A stretch of 64,000 nt of DNA, from positions 124,001 through 188,000 of the forward strand of contig NZ_LQBP01000006.1 in the NCBI RefSeq assembly GCF_001507545.1, given 5' to 3'. Within the stretch, counting starts at the first letter, position 1; each line of letters opens with the position of its first letter. Positions 8,134 to 15,897 of this stretch are shown here, piece by piece. The position numbers and the translations under genes are program-made. Below the pieces are notes generated by a model. The model was not told the origin of the DNA, ran no database searches, and saw nothing but the letters and a program-made list of their open reading frames with translations. The DNA comes from Ruegeria profundi (GTDB taxonomy: Bacteria; Pseudomonadota; Alphaproteobacteria; Rhodobacterales; Rhodobacteraceae).

Positions 8134-8718
8134 TTACCCTGCGTCCGTCTTGCCGCGCCGGTCTGACCGCAGGCACGCGTATAGAACATGTGTCCGCCAC
8201 CGGCCATTGATCTGTAAATATGACTGCGCAACGCCTTCGTATTTAAAGCTCGACCGTTCCAGCAAGCCCCGAGACGGTTTGTTTTCGGGCAGGCAGGCGG
8301 CCTCGATCCGGCTCAGGTCCAGACGAGTGAACGCGTGATGCACCACCGCGCCAATGGCCTCGCGCATAAAGCCATTGCGGGCGTAGGCCTCGCCGGTCCA
8401 ATAGCCCAGTGTTCCGGCCTGCGCCGGACCACGGCGGATATTATCCAGGGTAATGGCCCCCACCAGCACGTCATCCTCGCGGCGGAACAAAAACAAAGGT
8501 ATCGCAGTGCCACTGGCCACCGACCTTTGCGCCCAGTAAACACGGTTGGTAAAGGACTTACGGCTAAGATGGTCCTTGGCCCAGACCGGCTCCCACGGGG
8601 TCAGAAACTCTTTCGAGGCGCGTCGCAGGGCCGCCCACTCATTGAAATCGGAATGGACCGGCGGACGCAAGCTTAGGCGTGCGGTTTCGATTTTCAGCTT
8701 GCGTCTGCCCAGAAGCAT
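8134..8718 (-). CDS. GNAT N-acetyltransferase, RimJ/RimL type
   Basis: The 194-aa protein has the acceptor-side motif ETARLSLRPPVHSDF, the AGTLGYWTGEAYARNGFMREA core that binds acetyl-CoA, and the ENKPSRGLLERSSFKYEG C-terminal signature of RimJ/RimL-like ribosomal protein N-acetyltransferases. The ATG at 8718 overlaps the stop of the M16 peptidase gene by one base (TGATG), implying translational coupling. An in-frame GTG one codon earlier is an alternative. The target protein or small molecule is unknown. Confidence 0.85.
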   Translation of the reverse strand: MLLGRRKLKIETARLSLRPPVHSDFNEWAALRRASKEFLTPWEPVWAKDHLSRKSFTNRVYWAQRSVASGTAIPLFLFRREDDVLVGAITLDNIRRGPAQAGTLGYWTGEAYARNGFMREAIGAVVHHAFTRLDLSRIEAACLPENKPSRGLLERSSFKYEGVAQSYLQINGRWRTHVLYACLRSDRRGKTDAG

Positions 8719-9980
8719 CACGCCGCGCGCCTCTCCTGCAGTTTTTCCAGGGTAGGCGCGCCCGAGACCGGACCGTACAGGGCCAACGCTGCCGGAGCCT
8801 GAACGGCCATTGCCTGCGCAAAGTTGCGCACGTCTTCGGTGCTGACGGCGTCGATCTTGGCGACAGTGTCCTCAAGTGTCGGCACCCGCCCCCAGATCTG
8901 CACCAGCCGCGCCAGACGTTCGGCCCGGTTGGATGGGCTTTCAAGCCCCATCAACATCCCTGCCTTCATCTGCGCGCGGGCGCGCGCAACCTCCTCGGCG
9001 CTCATGTCATCGGCTGCGCGCTTCATTTCATCTATGGTGATAGTGGCCAGTTCTTCGACCTGCTCGGCCGACGTGCCCGCATAGATGGTCGTCGTGCCAG
9101 TATCGGCATAAGCACCGGTTTGTGCAAAGATCGTATAGCACAGCCCGCGCGTTTCACGCACCTCTTGGAATAGACGCGAGGACATCCCGCCACCAAGAGC
9201 CGTGGAATAAATCTGCGCGGTATAAATCGCGTCATCCCGATAGCCCGGGCTTTCGAAGGCAAGTGCGAAATGGGCTTGTTCCAGCTCTTTCTCTTGCCGG
9301 GCTTCACCGCCGGTAAACCGGGCTGCTTCGGGGATCAGGCCCTTACGCGGCTGCAGATGGCCAAACATCTCTTCGGCCAGTTTCATGAGGTCATCGTGAT
9401 CCACGGCGCCAGCCGCCGACAGGATCATCTGCTCGGGCCCATAATGTTCGGCCACGAAAGCTGAAAGGTCCTCGCGCGAGAACGCACTGACCCGTTCAGA
9501 TGGGCCAAGGATCGTGCGGCCCAAGGGCTGATCGTGATAGCTCTGCTCTTGCAACCAGTCAAAGATCACATCGTCTGGCGTATCATAGGCCTGACCGATT
9601 TCTTGCAGGATCACGCCGCGCTCAACCTCGATCTCGCGCGGGTCAAAGATCGGGTTCAGAACGATGTCCCCAATGACATCCATGGCCAGCGCAACATCGT
9701 CCTTCAATACCCGCGCGTAATAGGCCGTAACCTCACGCGACGTGTAGGCATTGACATACCCGCCTACATCCTCGATCGCCTCGGCAATTTGCAGCGAGGT
9801 CCGGCGCGCTGTGCCCTTGAAGGCCATGTGCTCCAGGAAATGCGCGATGCCGTTCTGTTCGATCCGCTCATGCCGCCCACCGGCGGTCACCCATATGCCG
9901 ATGGCCGCTGATTGCAGCCCCGGCATGTGTTCACTGACGATACGAAACCCGTTTTTTAGTTGGTCTTGTCTGACAGTCAC
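8718..9980 (-). CDS. M16 family zinc peptidase (mitochondrial processing peptidase-like)
   Basis: The inverted zinc motif HFLEH (H47, E50, H51) and the downstream glutamate in EVERGVILQEI mark an active M16B peptidase. The C-terminal half has the inactive repeat domain with RGLCYTIFAQTGAYADTG. Length (420 aa) matches the single-chain bacterial relatives of mitochondrial processing peptidase. The GTG start overlaps the thrC stop by 4 bp. The order thrC-M16 peptidase-GNAT is a common arrangement in Rhodobacteraceae. Physiological substrates are not known. Confidence 0.92.
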   Translation of the reverse strand: MTVRQDQLKNGFRIVSEHMPGLQSAAIGIWVTAGGRHERIEQNGIAHFLEHMAFKGTARRTSLQIAEAIEDVGGYVNAYTSREVTAYYARVLKDDVALAMDVIGDIVLNPIFDPREIEVERGVILQEIGQAYDTPDDVIFDWLQEQSYHDQPLGRTILGPSERVSAFSREDLSAFVAEHYGPEQMILSAAGAVDHDDLMKLAEEMFGHLQPRKGLIPEAARFTGGEARQEKELEQAHFALAFESPGYRDDAIYTAQIYSTALGGGMSSRLFQEVRETRGLCYTIFAQTGAYADTGTTTIYAGTSAEQVEELATITIDEMKRAADDMSAEEVARARAQMKAGMLMGLESPSNRAERLARLVQIWGRVPTLEDTVAKIDAVSTEDVRNFAQAMAVQAPAALALYGPVSGAPTLEKLQERRAA

Positions 9981-11365
9981 TCGGCGATATGCCCTTTGAT
10001 ATGATCCTCAATGGTGCCCAGATCATTGGCGATGCGGGTCACCCGTTCCGGACGTTCATACAGATCAGACATGCGAGAGGGAAGAGGCGGATGCACACCG
10101 CTCGCCTTCTCGACCGCGGCGGGGAACTTGGCGGGATGCGCTGTGGCCAGCGTTATCATGGGTGTATCGGTAGCACGCTGATCTTCGGCCACCTTGATCC
10201 CAACAGCCGTATGCGGGCACACAAGCTCGACGCTATGGGCCAACGTATGCTTGATCGTCTCCAGCGTTTCATCCTCGGAAACTCGCCCCGAGTCGAAATT
10301 CTCGCGCAGGGCTTCCATCGCACCCTGGCTGACAGTGAAACCGCCAGTTTTCAGTTCATCCATCAACTGCGCCACGGCGCGGCCATCCTCGCCATAGGCA
10401 TAGTAAAGCGCGCGCTCAAAGTTCGAGCTGACTTGAATATCCATCGACGGGCTTATTGACGGGATGGTGTTGCCCTTGAAATACCCCTGCCCCGACAAGC
10501 AGCGATGCAGAATGTCATTCTGGTTGGTGGCCACGACAAGACGGTCTATGGGCAGGCCCATACGCTTGGCAATGTAGCCTGCAAAGATGTCACCAAAGTT
10601 TCCGGTCGGCACGGTAAAGCTGACCTTGCGGTGCGGTGCACCAAGGGCAACGGCGGACGAGAAGTAATAGACCACCTGCGCCAGCACGCGAGCGAAATTG
10701 ATCGAGTTCACGCCCGCCAGTTTCACACCATCGCGGAAGTCGAAATCGTTGAACATATCCTTCACGGCGGCTTGGCAATCGTCGAAATCACCATCCACGG
10801 CCAACGCGTGCACGTTGCTGTCCGCTGGCGTCGTCATCTGACGGCGCTGCACTTCAGAGACACGGCCATGCGGGAACAGGATGAACACATCCACCGCGTC
10901 GAGTCCCCGGAATGCCTCGATCGCTGCCGACCCGGTATCGCCGCTGGTTGCGCCCACGATCGTGACGCGCTCGCCGCGCCGCTTGAGGGCTACCTGAAAC
11001 AGTTGGCCGATCAGTTGCATCGCAAAGTCTTTGAAGGCCAGCGTGGGGCCGTGGAACAGTTCGAGCAAGAAGTGGTTTTCGTTCAACTGCTTCAAGGGCG
11101 CGCGGGCATCGTGACCAAAGCCTTCATAAGCGCGCGCAATGATCGCCTTGAACTCATCTTCGCCGAAAGACCCGCTGACATAGGGCCACATGACGCGAAA
11201 AGCGACCTCTTCATACGGCAGACCTGCCATAGCGGCGATGTCATTCTGGCTCATCACCGGGATTTCGGCTGGAAGATACAGGCCACCGTCTCGGGCAAGC
11301 CCGGTCAGCATCGCCTCTTCAAATGTCAGTTCTGGCGCTTGGCCACGGGTCGAGATGTATTTCAT
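9977..11365 (-). CDS. thrC: Threonine synthase
   Basis: This PLP enzyme makes L-threonine from O-phosphohomoserine. The 462-aa protein carries the threonine synthase N-terminal module (MKYISTRGQAPELTFEEAML), the PLP lysine in GPTLAFKDFAMQL (about residue 113) and the phosphate-binding GATSGDTGSAAIEAFRG. The size fits the longer bacterial and fungal type. Its start overlaps the SURF1 stop by 4 bp (ATGA), and its stop overlaps the M16 peptidase start by 4 bp, so four genes form a tightly coupled operon. Confidence 0.96.
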   Translation of the reverse strand: MKYISTRGQAPELTFEEAMLTGLARDGGLYLPAEIPVMSQNDIAAMAGLPYEEVAFRVMWPYVSGSFGEDEFKAIIARAYEGFGHDARAPLKQLNENHFLLELFHGPTLAFKDFAMQLIGQLFQVALKRRGERVTIVGATSGDTGSAAIEAFRGLDAVDVFILFPHGRVSEVQRRQMTTPADSNVHALAVDGDFDDCQAAVKDMFNDFDFRDGVKLAGVNSINFARVLAQVVYYFSSAVALGAPHRKVSFTVPTGNFGDIFAGYIAKRMGLPIDRLVVATNQNDILHRCLSGQGYFKGNTIPSISPSMDIQVSSNFERALYYAYGEDGRAVAQLMDELKTGGFTVSQGAMEALRENFDSGRVSEDETLETIKHTLAHSVELVCPHTAVGIKVAEDQRATDTPMITLATAHPAKFPAAVEKASGVHPPLPSRMSDLYERPERVTRIANDLGTIEDHIKGHIAE

Positions 11366-12039
11366 TGCGCTTCACTCTTTGAAGGGGCGCGGCTGCGCCA
11401 AAGGAAGTAAACGGTCATCGCGGCCCAGACCAGAGCAAGGCCAAACCAGGTCACTGCATATTGCAGATGGTCATTCGGTATACCTGCGGTATCAACAGGC
11501 AGCGGGGTTATACTAGGATCGGTCCGAGACCGCGCGATCAGCAGCACCGGCTCTGCGCCTAACGCGTTGGCCAATGCGGGAACATCGCGGGCGAACCAGA
11601 TGTTGTCGTCAAGATCGGCCTCAGGTGTGTAGCTGTCAATCTCGTTGGGCCAGTGCAGGTTACCAACCACATCCATCTCACCGAGTTCACGTTTTGCAGC
11701 TTTCGCAGTTGTCGGTATGAAGCCGCGATCGATCAGAATGGTGCGATTATCCGTCAGGAAAGGTGCGATAATGCGATATCCGGGCCCGACCTGCTTGACC
11801 GAGACCAGCACATGCACCTCATCCGGCAGCATCTGCCCCGAAACAGCGACGGGCAGATAGCGGTCGTTTCCAGCATCCGGCGCAACGGGTAAAGACACCG
11901 GATCACCTGCGATGCGCGCGTCGATATCTTTCAGCAGCCCCTCTTTCCACGCCAACCGCTGCACTTGCCACACACCCAGCGACAGCAAAATTGCCAGACC
12001 GGCAATTCCAAAGATCAATAGGAAAAGGATACGACGCAT
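11362..12039 (-). CDS. SURF1 family cytochrome oxidase assembly protein
   Basis: SURF1 proteins help insert heme a into subunit I of aa3-type cytochrome c oxidase at the inner membrane. The 225-aa protein has the expected two transmembrane helices, one near residues 5-25 and one near 195-215 (YAVTWFGLALVWAAMTVYFLW), around a periplasmic domain. That domain holds LGVWQVQRLAWKEGLL and ILIDRGFIP. It heads the SURF1-thrC-M16-GNAT operon, separated from ctaE by a terminator and a 166-bp gap, so it is transcribed apart from the oxidase genes. Confidence 0.93.
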   Translation of the reverse strand: MRRILFLLIFGIAGLAILLSLGVWQVQRLAWKEGLLKDIDARIAGDPVSLPVAPDAGNDRYLPVAVSGQMLPDEVHVLVSVKQVGPGYRIIAPFLTDNRTILIDRGFIPTTAKAAKRELGEMDVVGNLHWPNEIDSYTPEADLDDNIWFARDVPALANALGAEPVLLIARSRTDPSITPLPVDTAGIPNDHLQYAVTWFGLALVWAAMTVYFLWRSRAPSKSEAQ

Positions 12040-12105
12040 GATAGGGCTCGGGCTTGGTTGCAGGTGGGCACTAGAACCGGCGCCTTGTTAAGGTCAGCGA
12101 AGGCG

Positions 12106-12125
12106 CAATTGCAACCTTGCAATTG
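12106..12125. promoter_or_regulatory. 9-bp-arm palindrome upstream of the SURF1-thrC operon
   Basis: CAATTGCAA and TTGCAATTG are separated by two bases, 67-86 bp upstream of the SURF1 start. Such a compact perfect dyad fits a dimeric repressor or activator site. The regulator is not identifiable. Confidence 0.4.
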
Positions 12126-12157
12126 TATGGGGCGCAATCTTGCACCCCGTATAGCGA

Positions 12158-12182
12158 AAAAGCCGCCCCCTGGGCGGCTTTT
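12158..12182 (-). terminator. Intrinsic terminator after ctaE
   Basis: An 11-bp perfect stem AAAAGCCGCCC / GGGCGGCTTTT with a 3-nt loop lies 24 bp past the ctaE stop. On the minus strand the stem is followed by TTTTTCGC, giving a good U-tract. Confidence 0.85.
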
Positions 12183-12205
12183 ACAATTTGATAGCCTGAC
12201 CGGCG

Positions 12206-13021
12206 TTACATCAGCGGAGCCTGACCCCAGATGTACACAGCAAAGAACAGGAACAGCCAGACAACGTCGACAAAGTGCCAGTACCATGCCGCAGCTTCGA
12301 AACCGACGTGTTTTTCAGGAGTAAAATCCCCGCGCAGCGCACGTATCAGACAGACGGTCAGGAAGATCGTCCCGATGATGACGTGGGCGCCATGGAACCC
12401 CGTCGCCATGAAGAAGTTCGAATAGAACTGATCGCCACCAAACACCCAACCTTCGTGCGCCAGCAGCTCGTAATATTCGTACGCTTGCAGGAAGGTAAAC
12501 AGCAGGCCCAGTACGATACCGATAGCCAAACCATTCACCAACGCCTTGCGGTCATTGTCATGTATCAACGCGTGGTGCGCCCAGGTGATTGCACAGCCCG
12601 ACAGCAGAAGGACGAGCGTGTTGATCAGTGGCAGGTGGAACGGGTCAACGGCATGGATATCCGGCTGGATGTATTCTGTACCTGCATAGTCGTACATCGG
12701 GTACATGCGATGCTTGAAGAATGACCAGAACCAGGCAAAGAAGAACATCACCTCGGACATCACGAACAGGATGAACCCGTAGCGCAGACCGATACGCACA
12801 ACCGGTGTGTGATCCCCTGCGCGGCTTTCTGCCACCACATCTGACCACCATGCAAACATGCAGTAGAGCACAGCAACAAACCCGCCCCAGAACAGGAACG
12901 AGGTATTTCCGTGCATCCACAGGACGGCACCGAACAGCATCGCGAAGGCTGCGACCGCGCTCAACAGGGGCCAGACCGACGGGGCCAGAATGTGGTAATC
13001 ATGGTTTTTTGCGTGTGCCAT
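12206..13021 (-). CDS. ctaE: Cytochrome c oxidase subunit III
   Basis: The 271-aa protein has seven transmembrane helices and the subunit III signatures [20 protein letters not shown]-like [11 protein letters not shown], and [15 protein letters not shown], ending with [18 protein letters not shown]. It is a structural subunit of aa3-type cytochrome c oxidase that stabilises proton uptake. It is the last gene of the cta cluster in this window, 22 bp after ctaG. Subunit I (ctaD) is not here, as is usual in this group. Confidence 0.97.
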   Translation of the reverse strand: MAHAKNHDYHILAPSVWPLLSAVAAFAMLFGAVLWMHGNTSFLFWGGFVAVLYCMFAWWSDVVAESRAGDHTPVVRIGLRYGFILFVMSEVMFFFAWFWSFFKHRMYPMYDYAGTEYIQPDIHAVDPFHLPLINTLVLLLSGCAITWAHHALIHDNDRKALVNGLAIGIVLGLLFTFLQAYEYYELLAHEGWVFGGDQFYSNFFMATGFHGAHVIIGTIFLTVCLIRALRGDFTPEKHVGFEAAAWYWHFVDVVWLFLFFAVYIWGQAPLM

Positions 13022-13043
13022 CAGCGTCCCTCACCTACAGGCG

Positions 13044-13619
13044 TTAGTTCGTGTTTTTCTCTGCCTGCGTTTCGAGGGCAGCGTAGCCCTCGGGCAGGTC
13101 AATTTCATAGAATGTATACGACAGAGTAATCGTATGCACATACTTGGCTTCCAAATCTTCGACCATTTCCGGATCAACGAAGAAAGTTACCGGCATTTGC
13201 ACCCGCTCACCGGGTTGCAACACCTGCTCTTCAAAGCAGAAGCAGGCGATTTTCTGAAAATAGCCACCCGCTGAATACGGCGCGACGTTGTATGACGCCT
13301 GCCCCGCGATCGGGCGGTCGGTCGGGTTGTACGCCTCATAAAAGGCCAGCCCGGTTTCCCCAATGCGGACTTCCATTTCGCGCTCGACCGGTTTGAACTC
13401 CCACGCCATGCCTTTGGCTTTCGAGGCATCAAAGCGCACTGTAACCTTGCGGTCCAGGATATCCTCGGGCGCGGCTGCTGCCACCCCGGTGGTGCCTCCA
13501 AACCCGGTAACACGGCAGAACCAATCGTAAAACGGCACCGCTGCCCAGGCCAAGCCGCCCATCAGAACAACCACGCCGACTGTCTGCGCCACTGTTTTTT
13601 GCGGGCCGGACAATGCCAT
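13044..13619 (-). CDS. ctaG: Cytochrome c oxidase assembly protein CtaG (Cox11-like copper chaperone)
   Basis: CtaG/Cox11 delivers copper to the CuB site of subunit I. The 191-aa protein has one N-terminal membrane helix (VGVVVLMGGLAWAAVPFYDWFC) and the copper-binding CFCFEEQ motif near residue 122, followed by PVTFFVDPEM. Its ATG overlaps the stop of the 53-aa gene by one base. Size and position between ctaB and ctaE match other Rhodobacteraceae. Confidence 0.96.
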   Translation of the reverse strand: MALSGPQKTVAQTVGVVVLMGGLAWAAVPFYDWFCRVTGFGGTTGVAAAAPEDILDRKVTVRFDASKAKGMAWEFKPVEREMEVRIGETGLAFYEAYNPTDRPIAGQASYNVAPYSAGGYFQKIACFCFEEQVLQPGERVQMPVTFFVDPEMVEDLEAKYVHTITLSYTFYEIDLPEGYAALETQAEKNTN

Positions 13620-13780
13620 TAGTTCTGTACCTCCTGCGTTGGAAGCCCCAGGCTTGTGCCCGAGACCTTTACGATGGTTAGGCCAAAAATGATCACGATG
13701 AAGGCCGCCAGCGTCAGGCCGACCCCCAGATTGCGGCTGAACCGGCGCTGGTGGAGTTCATGACTCTTGCGCAAACTCAT
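13619..13780 (-). CDS. 53-aa membrane protein of the cta operon (CoxF-like)
   Basis: This short gene encodes a basic N-terminus MSLRKSHELHQRRFSRN and one transmembrane helix (GVGLTLAAFIVIIFGLTIVKV), ending in PTQEVQN. Its ATG overlaps the ctaB stop by four bases (ATGA) and its stop overlaps the ctaG start by one base (TAATG). Full translational coupling makes it a real gene. Position and size match the CoxF/COX14-type small assembly proteins found between ctaB and ctaG in alphaproteobacteria. The family name is inferred from context. Confidence 0.85.
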   Translation of the reverse strand: MSLRKSHELHQRRFSRNLGVGLTLAAFIVIIFGLTIVKVSGTSLGLPTQEVQN

Positions 13781-14733
13781 GACCAACCTCCCAAACCAAA
13801 AGGTTTTATCAGCGCCTCTAGCAGAATCGCACCAAAGTGCAGGAACAGATACAGCAGCGACAGCTTGAAGAATGCGCGTTCGGCCTTGAAGTTATCGGCT
13901 TCCGAGTCATCCTCGGTCCGGCGCGCGATCTGCCATGCGCCGCGCAAGAACAGGGCATTCATCACAATCGCAACGGTCAGATAAATTGGCCCACCGATGC
14001 CCGAGAACGCCGTCCCAACCGCCAACAAAGCAAGCAGGCCGGTGTAAACCAGAATATGCCAGCGCGTTGCGCGGCGACCATGCGTCACTGTCAGCATCGG
14101 AACGCCGGCATCGTCGTAATCAGACCGCATGAACAGGGCCAGTGCCCAGAAATGCGGCGGAGTCCACATGAAGGTCAGCGCGAACATCAGCCATGGCTCG
14201 AGCGTCATTGAACCCGTAGCTGCAACCCAACCGATCACAGGAGGGAAAGCGCCTGCCGCTCCGCCGATCACAATATTTTGCGGCGTCAAACGCTTGAGCC
14301 ACATCGTGTATACGACAACGTAGAAAAAGATCGTAAACGCAAGAAAGGCGCCCGCGAGCCAATTTGTCGCCAGCCCAAGCATGATCACCGAAAGGCCCGA
14401 CAATGTCAGGCCAATCGCCAATGCCTCGCCCGCGTCAACCTTGCCCGACGGGATTGAACGGCGTCTGGTGCGCTTCATAATCCTGTCGATATCCGCGTCC
14501 CACCACATGTTCAGTGCACCGGAGGCGCCGCCACCAATGGCAATGAACAGGATCGCGCAAAACCCAACGAAAGGATGCACAGGCACCGGGGCTGCCAACA
14601 GGCCGACCAAAGCCGTGAAAACGACCAGTGACATGACCCGAGGCTTTAGCAGGGCGAAGTAATCGCCAAAGCTTGCCTCGTCCGCGCAGGGCTGCGCGGA
14701 AACGGTGCTGGCATTGATGCTTGCGTCGGTCAT
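13777..14733 (-). CDS. ctaB: Protoheme IX farnesyltransferase (heme O synthase)
   Basis: CtaB adds a farnesyl group to heme b to make heme O, the precursor of heme a for the oxidase. The protein has about nine membrane helices and the prenyl-diphosphate binding motif NMWWDADIDRIMKRTRRR near residue 80. A second aspartate-rich loop holds RSDYDDAGVPML. I chose ATG 14733 because AAAGGA lies about 8 nt upstream; an earlier in-frame start at 14775 would add 14 residues without family similarity. The stop overlaps the next small gene. Confidence 0.96.
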   Translation of the reverse strand: MTDASINASTVSAQPCADEASFGDYFALLKPRVMSLVVFTALVGLLAAPVPVHPFVGFCAILFIAIGGGASGALNMWWDADIDRIMKRTRRRSIPSGKVDAGEALAIGLTLSGLSVIMLGLATNWLAGAFLAFTIFFYVVVYTMWLKRLTPQNIVIGGAAGAFPPVIGWVAATGSMTLEPWLMFALTFMWTPPHFWALALFMRSDYDDAGVPMLTVTHGRRATRWHILVYTGLLALLAVGTAFSGIGGPIYLTVAIVMNALFLRGAWQIARRTEDDSEADNFKAERAFFKLSLLYLFLHFGAILLEALIKPFGLGGWS

Positions 14734-14792
14734 CTCGGGTCCTTTTGGGGCGAAGGCCGCACGGTTTCCGCGCAACCTGCGTCATGTTTGAA

Positions 14793-14808
14793 ACGGGCTT
14801 TAGCCCGT
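14793..14808 (-). repeat. Short hairpin just after ctaC
   Basis: ACGGGCT and AGCCCGT form a compact dyad immediately after the ctaC stop, followed on the minus strand by TTTC. It may tune read-through from ctaC into ctaB, or act as a weak terminator that lets ctaC be made in excess. Confidence 0.4.
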
Positions 14809-14809
14809 A

Positions 14810-15721
14810 TCAGTTCGCAGCAACCTGGTAGGATTGCGGCAGTCCTGCATATTCGTCGATCGCACCTTGCAACCACTGTTCATAAGCGTCTTCGCTGACC
14901 ACTTTTACCGTGATCGGCATGTACGCATGGTCTTTGCCGCACAATTCGGAGCACTGGCCGAAATAGATGCCCTCTTTATCGGCTTCGAACCACAACTCAG
15001 CCAGACGACCCGGGACACCGTCCTGTTTCACGCCGAAGGACGGGATCGTCCATGAATGGATCACGTCCGAGGCCGTGACCTGCATAACGATGACCTTGCC
15101 GACCGGGACAACGACAGCTGTGTCGGTGGCCAGCAACCATTCATCATCACTGTAACCGGCATCGGAAAGCTTTGCGCGCATCGCGTCATCCAGAACAAAA
15201 GGCGTGACGTCAGCATCCGCCGGGCGAGCGGACTCGTCCAACGTCGCCGGATGCCCCAACAGGTAGCTGTCGAACGCAAAATCGTGGTCAACATATTCGT
15301 AGGTCCAGTACCATTGGTTGCCGACCACCTTGATGACCACGTCGCCTTCGGGAATTTCTTGCTGCTTGAACAGAACCGGCAACGAGAAGGCGCCAATAAA
15401 AACGAGAACAAGGATCGGGCCCAACGTCCATGCGATTTCAACCGGTGTGTAGTGCGAGAATCGCGCCGGTGTCGGATTTACCCGCTGATTATAGCGCACA
15501 ATGCAGTAAACCAGCAGAGCGGCAACCAACAAACAGATTGCTGTGATGATCACCAGAATCATGCCGTCCAGCCGCTGAATACCCTCTGCCAGGCTTGTGG
15601 CGGCGGGTTGGAAACCCAGCCCGCCATCGACCGGCTTGCCAATAATCTCAAGCTCCTGCGCCATGGAAGGCAGGCCGGAGAGGGCTGTCAGCAGCCCTGA
15701 AAGCATCAAAGCATTCTTCAT
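14810..15721 (-). CDS. ctaC: Cytochrome c oxidase subunit II
   Basis: Subunit II carries the CuA centre that accepts electrons from cytochrome c. The protein (303 aa from ATG 15721) has a signal peptide (MKNALMLSGLLTALSGLPSMAQ), two membrane helices, the aromatic strip NQWYWTYEY and the CuA ligands in GQCSELCGKDHAYMP. The longer frame back to 15814 adds a hydrophilic stretch ahead of the signal peptide and is unlikely. It is the first gene of ctaC-ctaB-coxF-like-ctaG-ctaE and faces tldD across an FNR-box-bearing gap. Confidence 0.97.
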   Translation of the reverse strand: MKNALMLSGLLTALSGLPSMAQELEIIGKPVDGGLGFQPAATSLAEGIQRLDGMILVIITAICLLVAALLVYCIVRYNQRVNPTPARFSHYTPVEIAWTLGPILVLVFIGAFSLPVLFKQQEIPEGDVVIKVVGNQWYWTYEYVDHDFAFDSYLLGHPATLDESARPADADVTPFVLDDAMRAKLSDAGYSDDEWLLATDTAVVVPVGKVIVMQVTASDVIHSWTIPSFGVKQDGVPGRLAELWFEADKEGIYFGQCSELCGKDHAYMPITVKVVSEDAYEQWLQGAIDEYAGLPQSYQVAAN

Positions 15722-15864
15722 GTTCTGTCCTGATCGTTTGATCTTTGCTTCTTTTGCGAGAAGGTGTGAATCAGTCGCACCTCTCCCGTTGTCTTTGGCC
15801 GCGTTAAAAACCATATTCTGGCGGGTAGATAAAGCAAAATGCTTGCGTCAAACAGACGCTATTT

Positions 15865-15878
15865 TTGATCTGGATCAA
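15865..15878. promoter_or_regulatory. Perfect FNR/FnrL box TTGAT-N4-ATCAA
   Basis: TTGATCTGGATCAA matches the FNR-family consensus in every fixed position. It lies 20 bp before the tldD start and 144 bp before the divergent ctaC start. An oxygen-sensing FnrL bound here could adjust aa3 oxidase or tldD expression with oxygen; the direction of control is inference. Confidence 0.7.
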
Positions 15879-15897
15879 ACCCGAAAGGCCCCAAGCG

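Noticed and set aside
10505-11410. Plus-strand frame of about 300 codons opposite thrC
   Set aside because: Antisense to an intact threonine synthase; His/Arg-rich translation without motifs.
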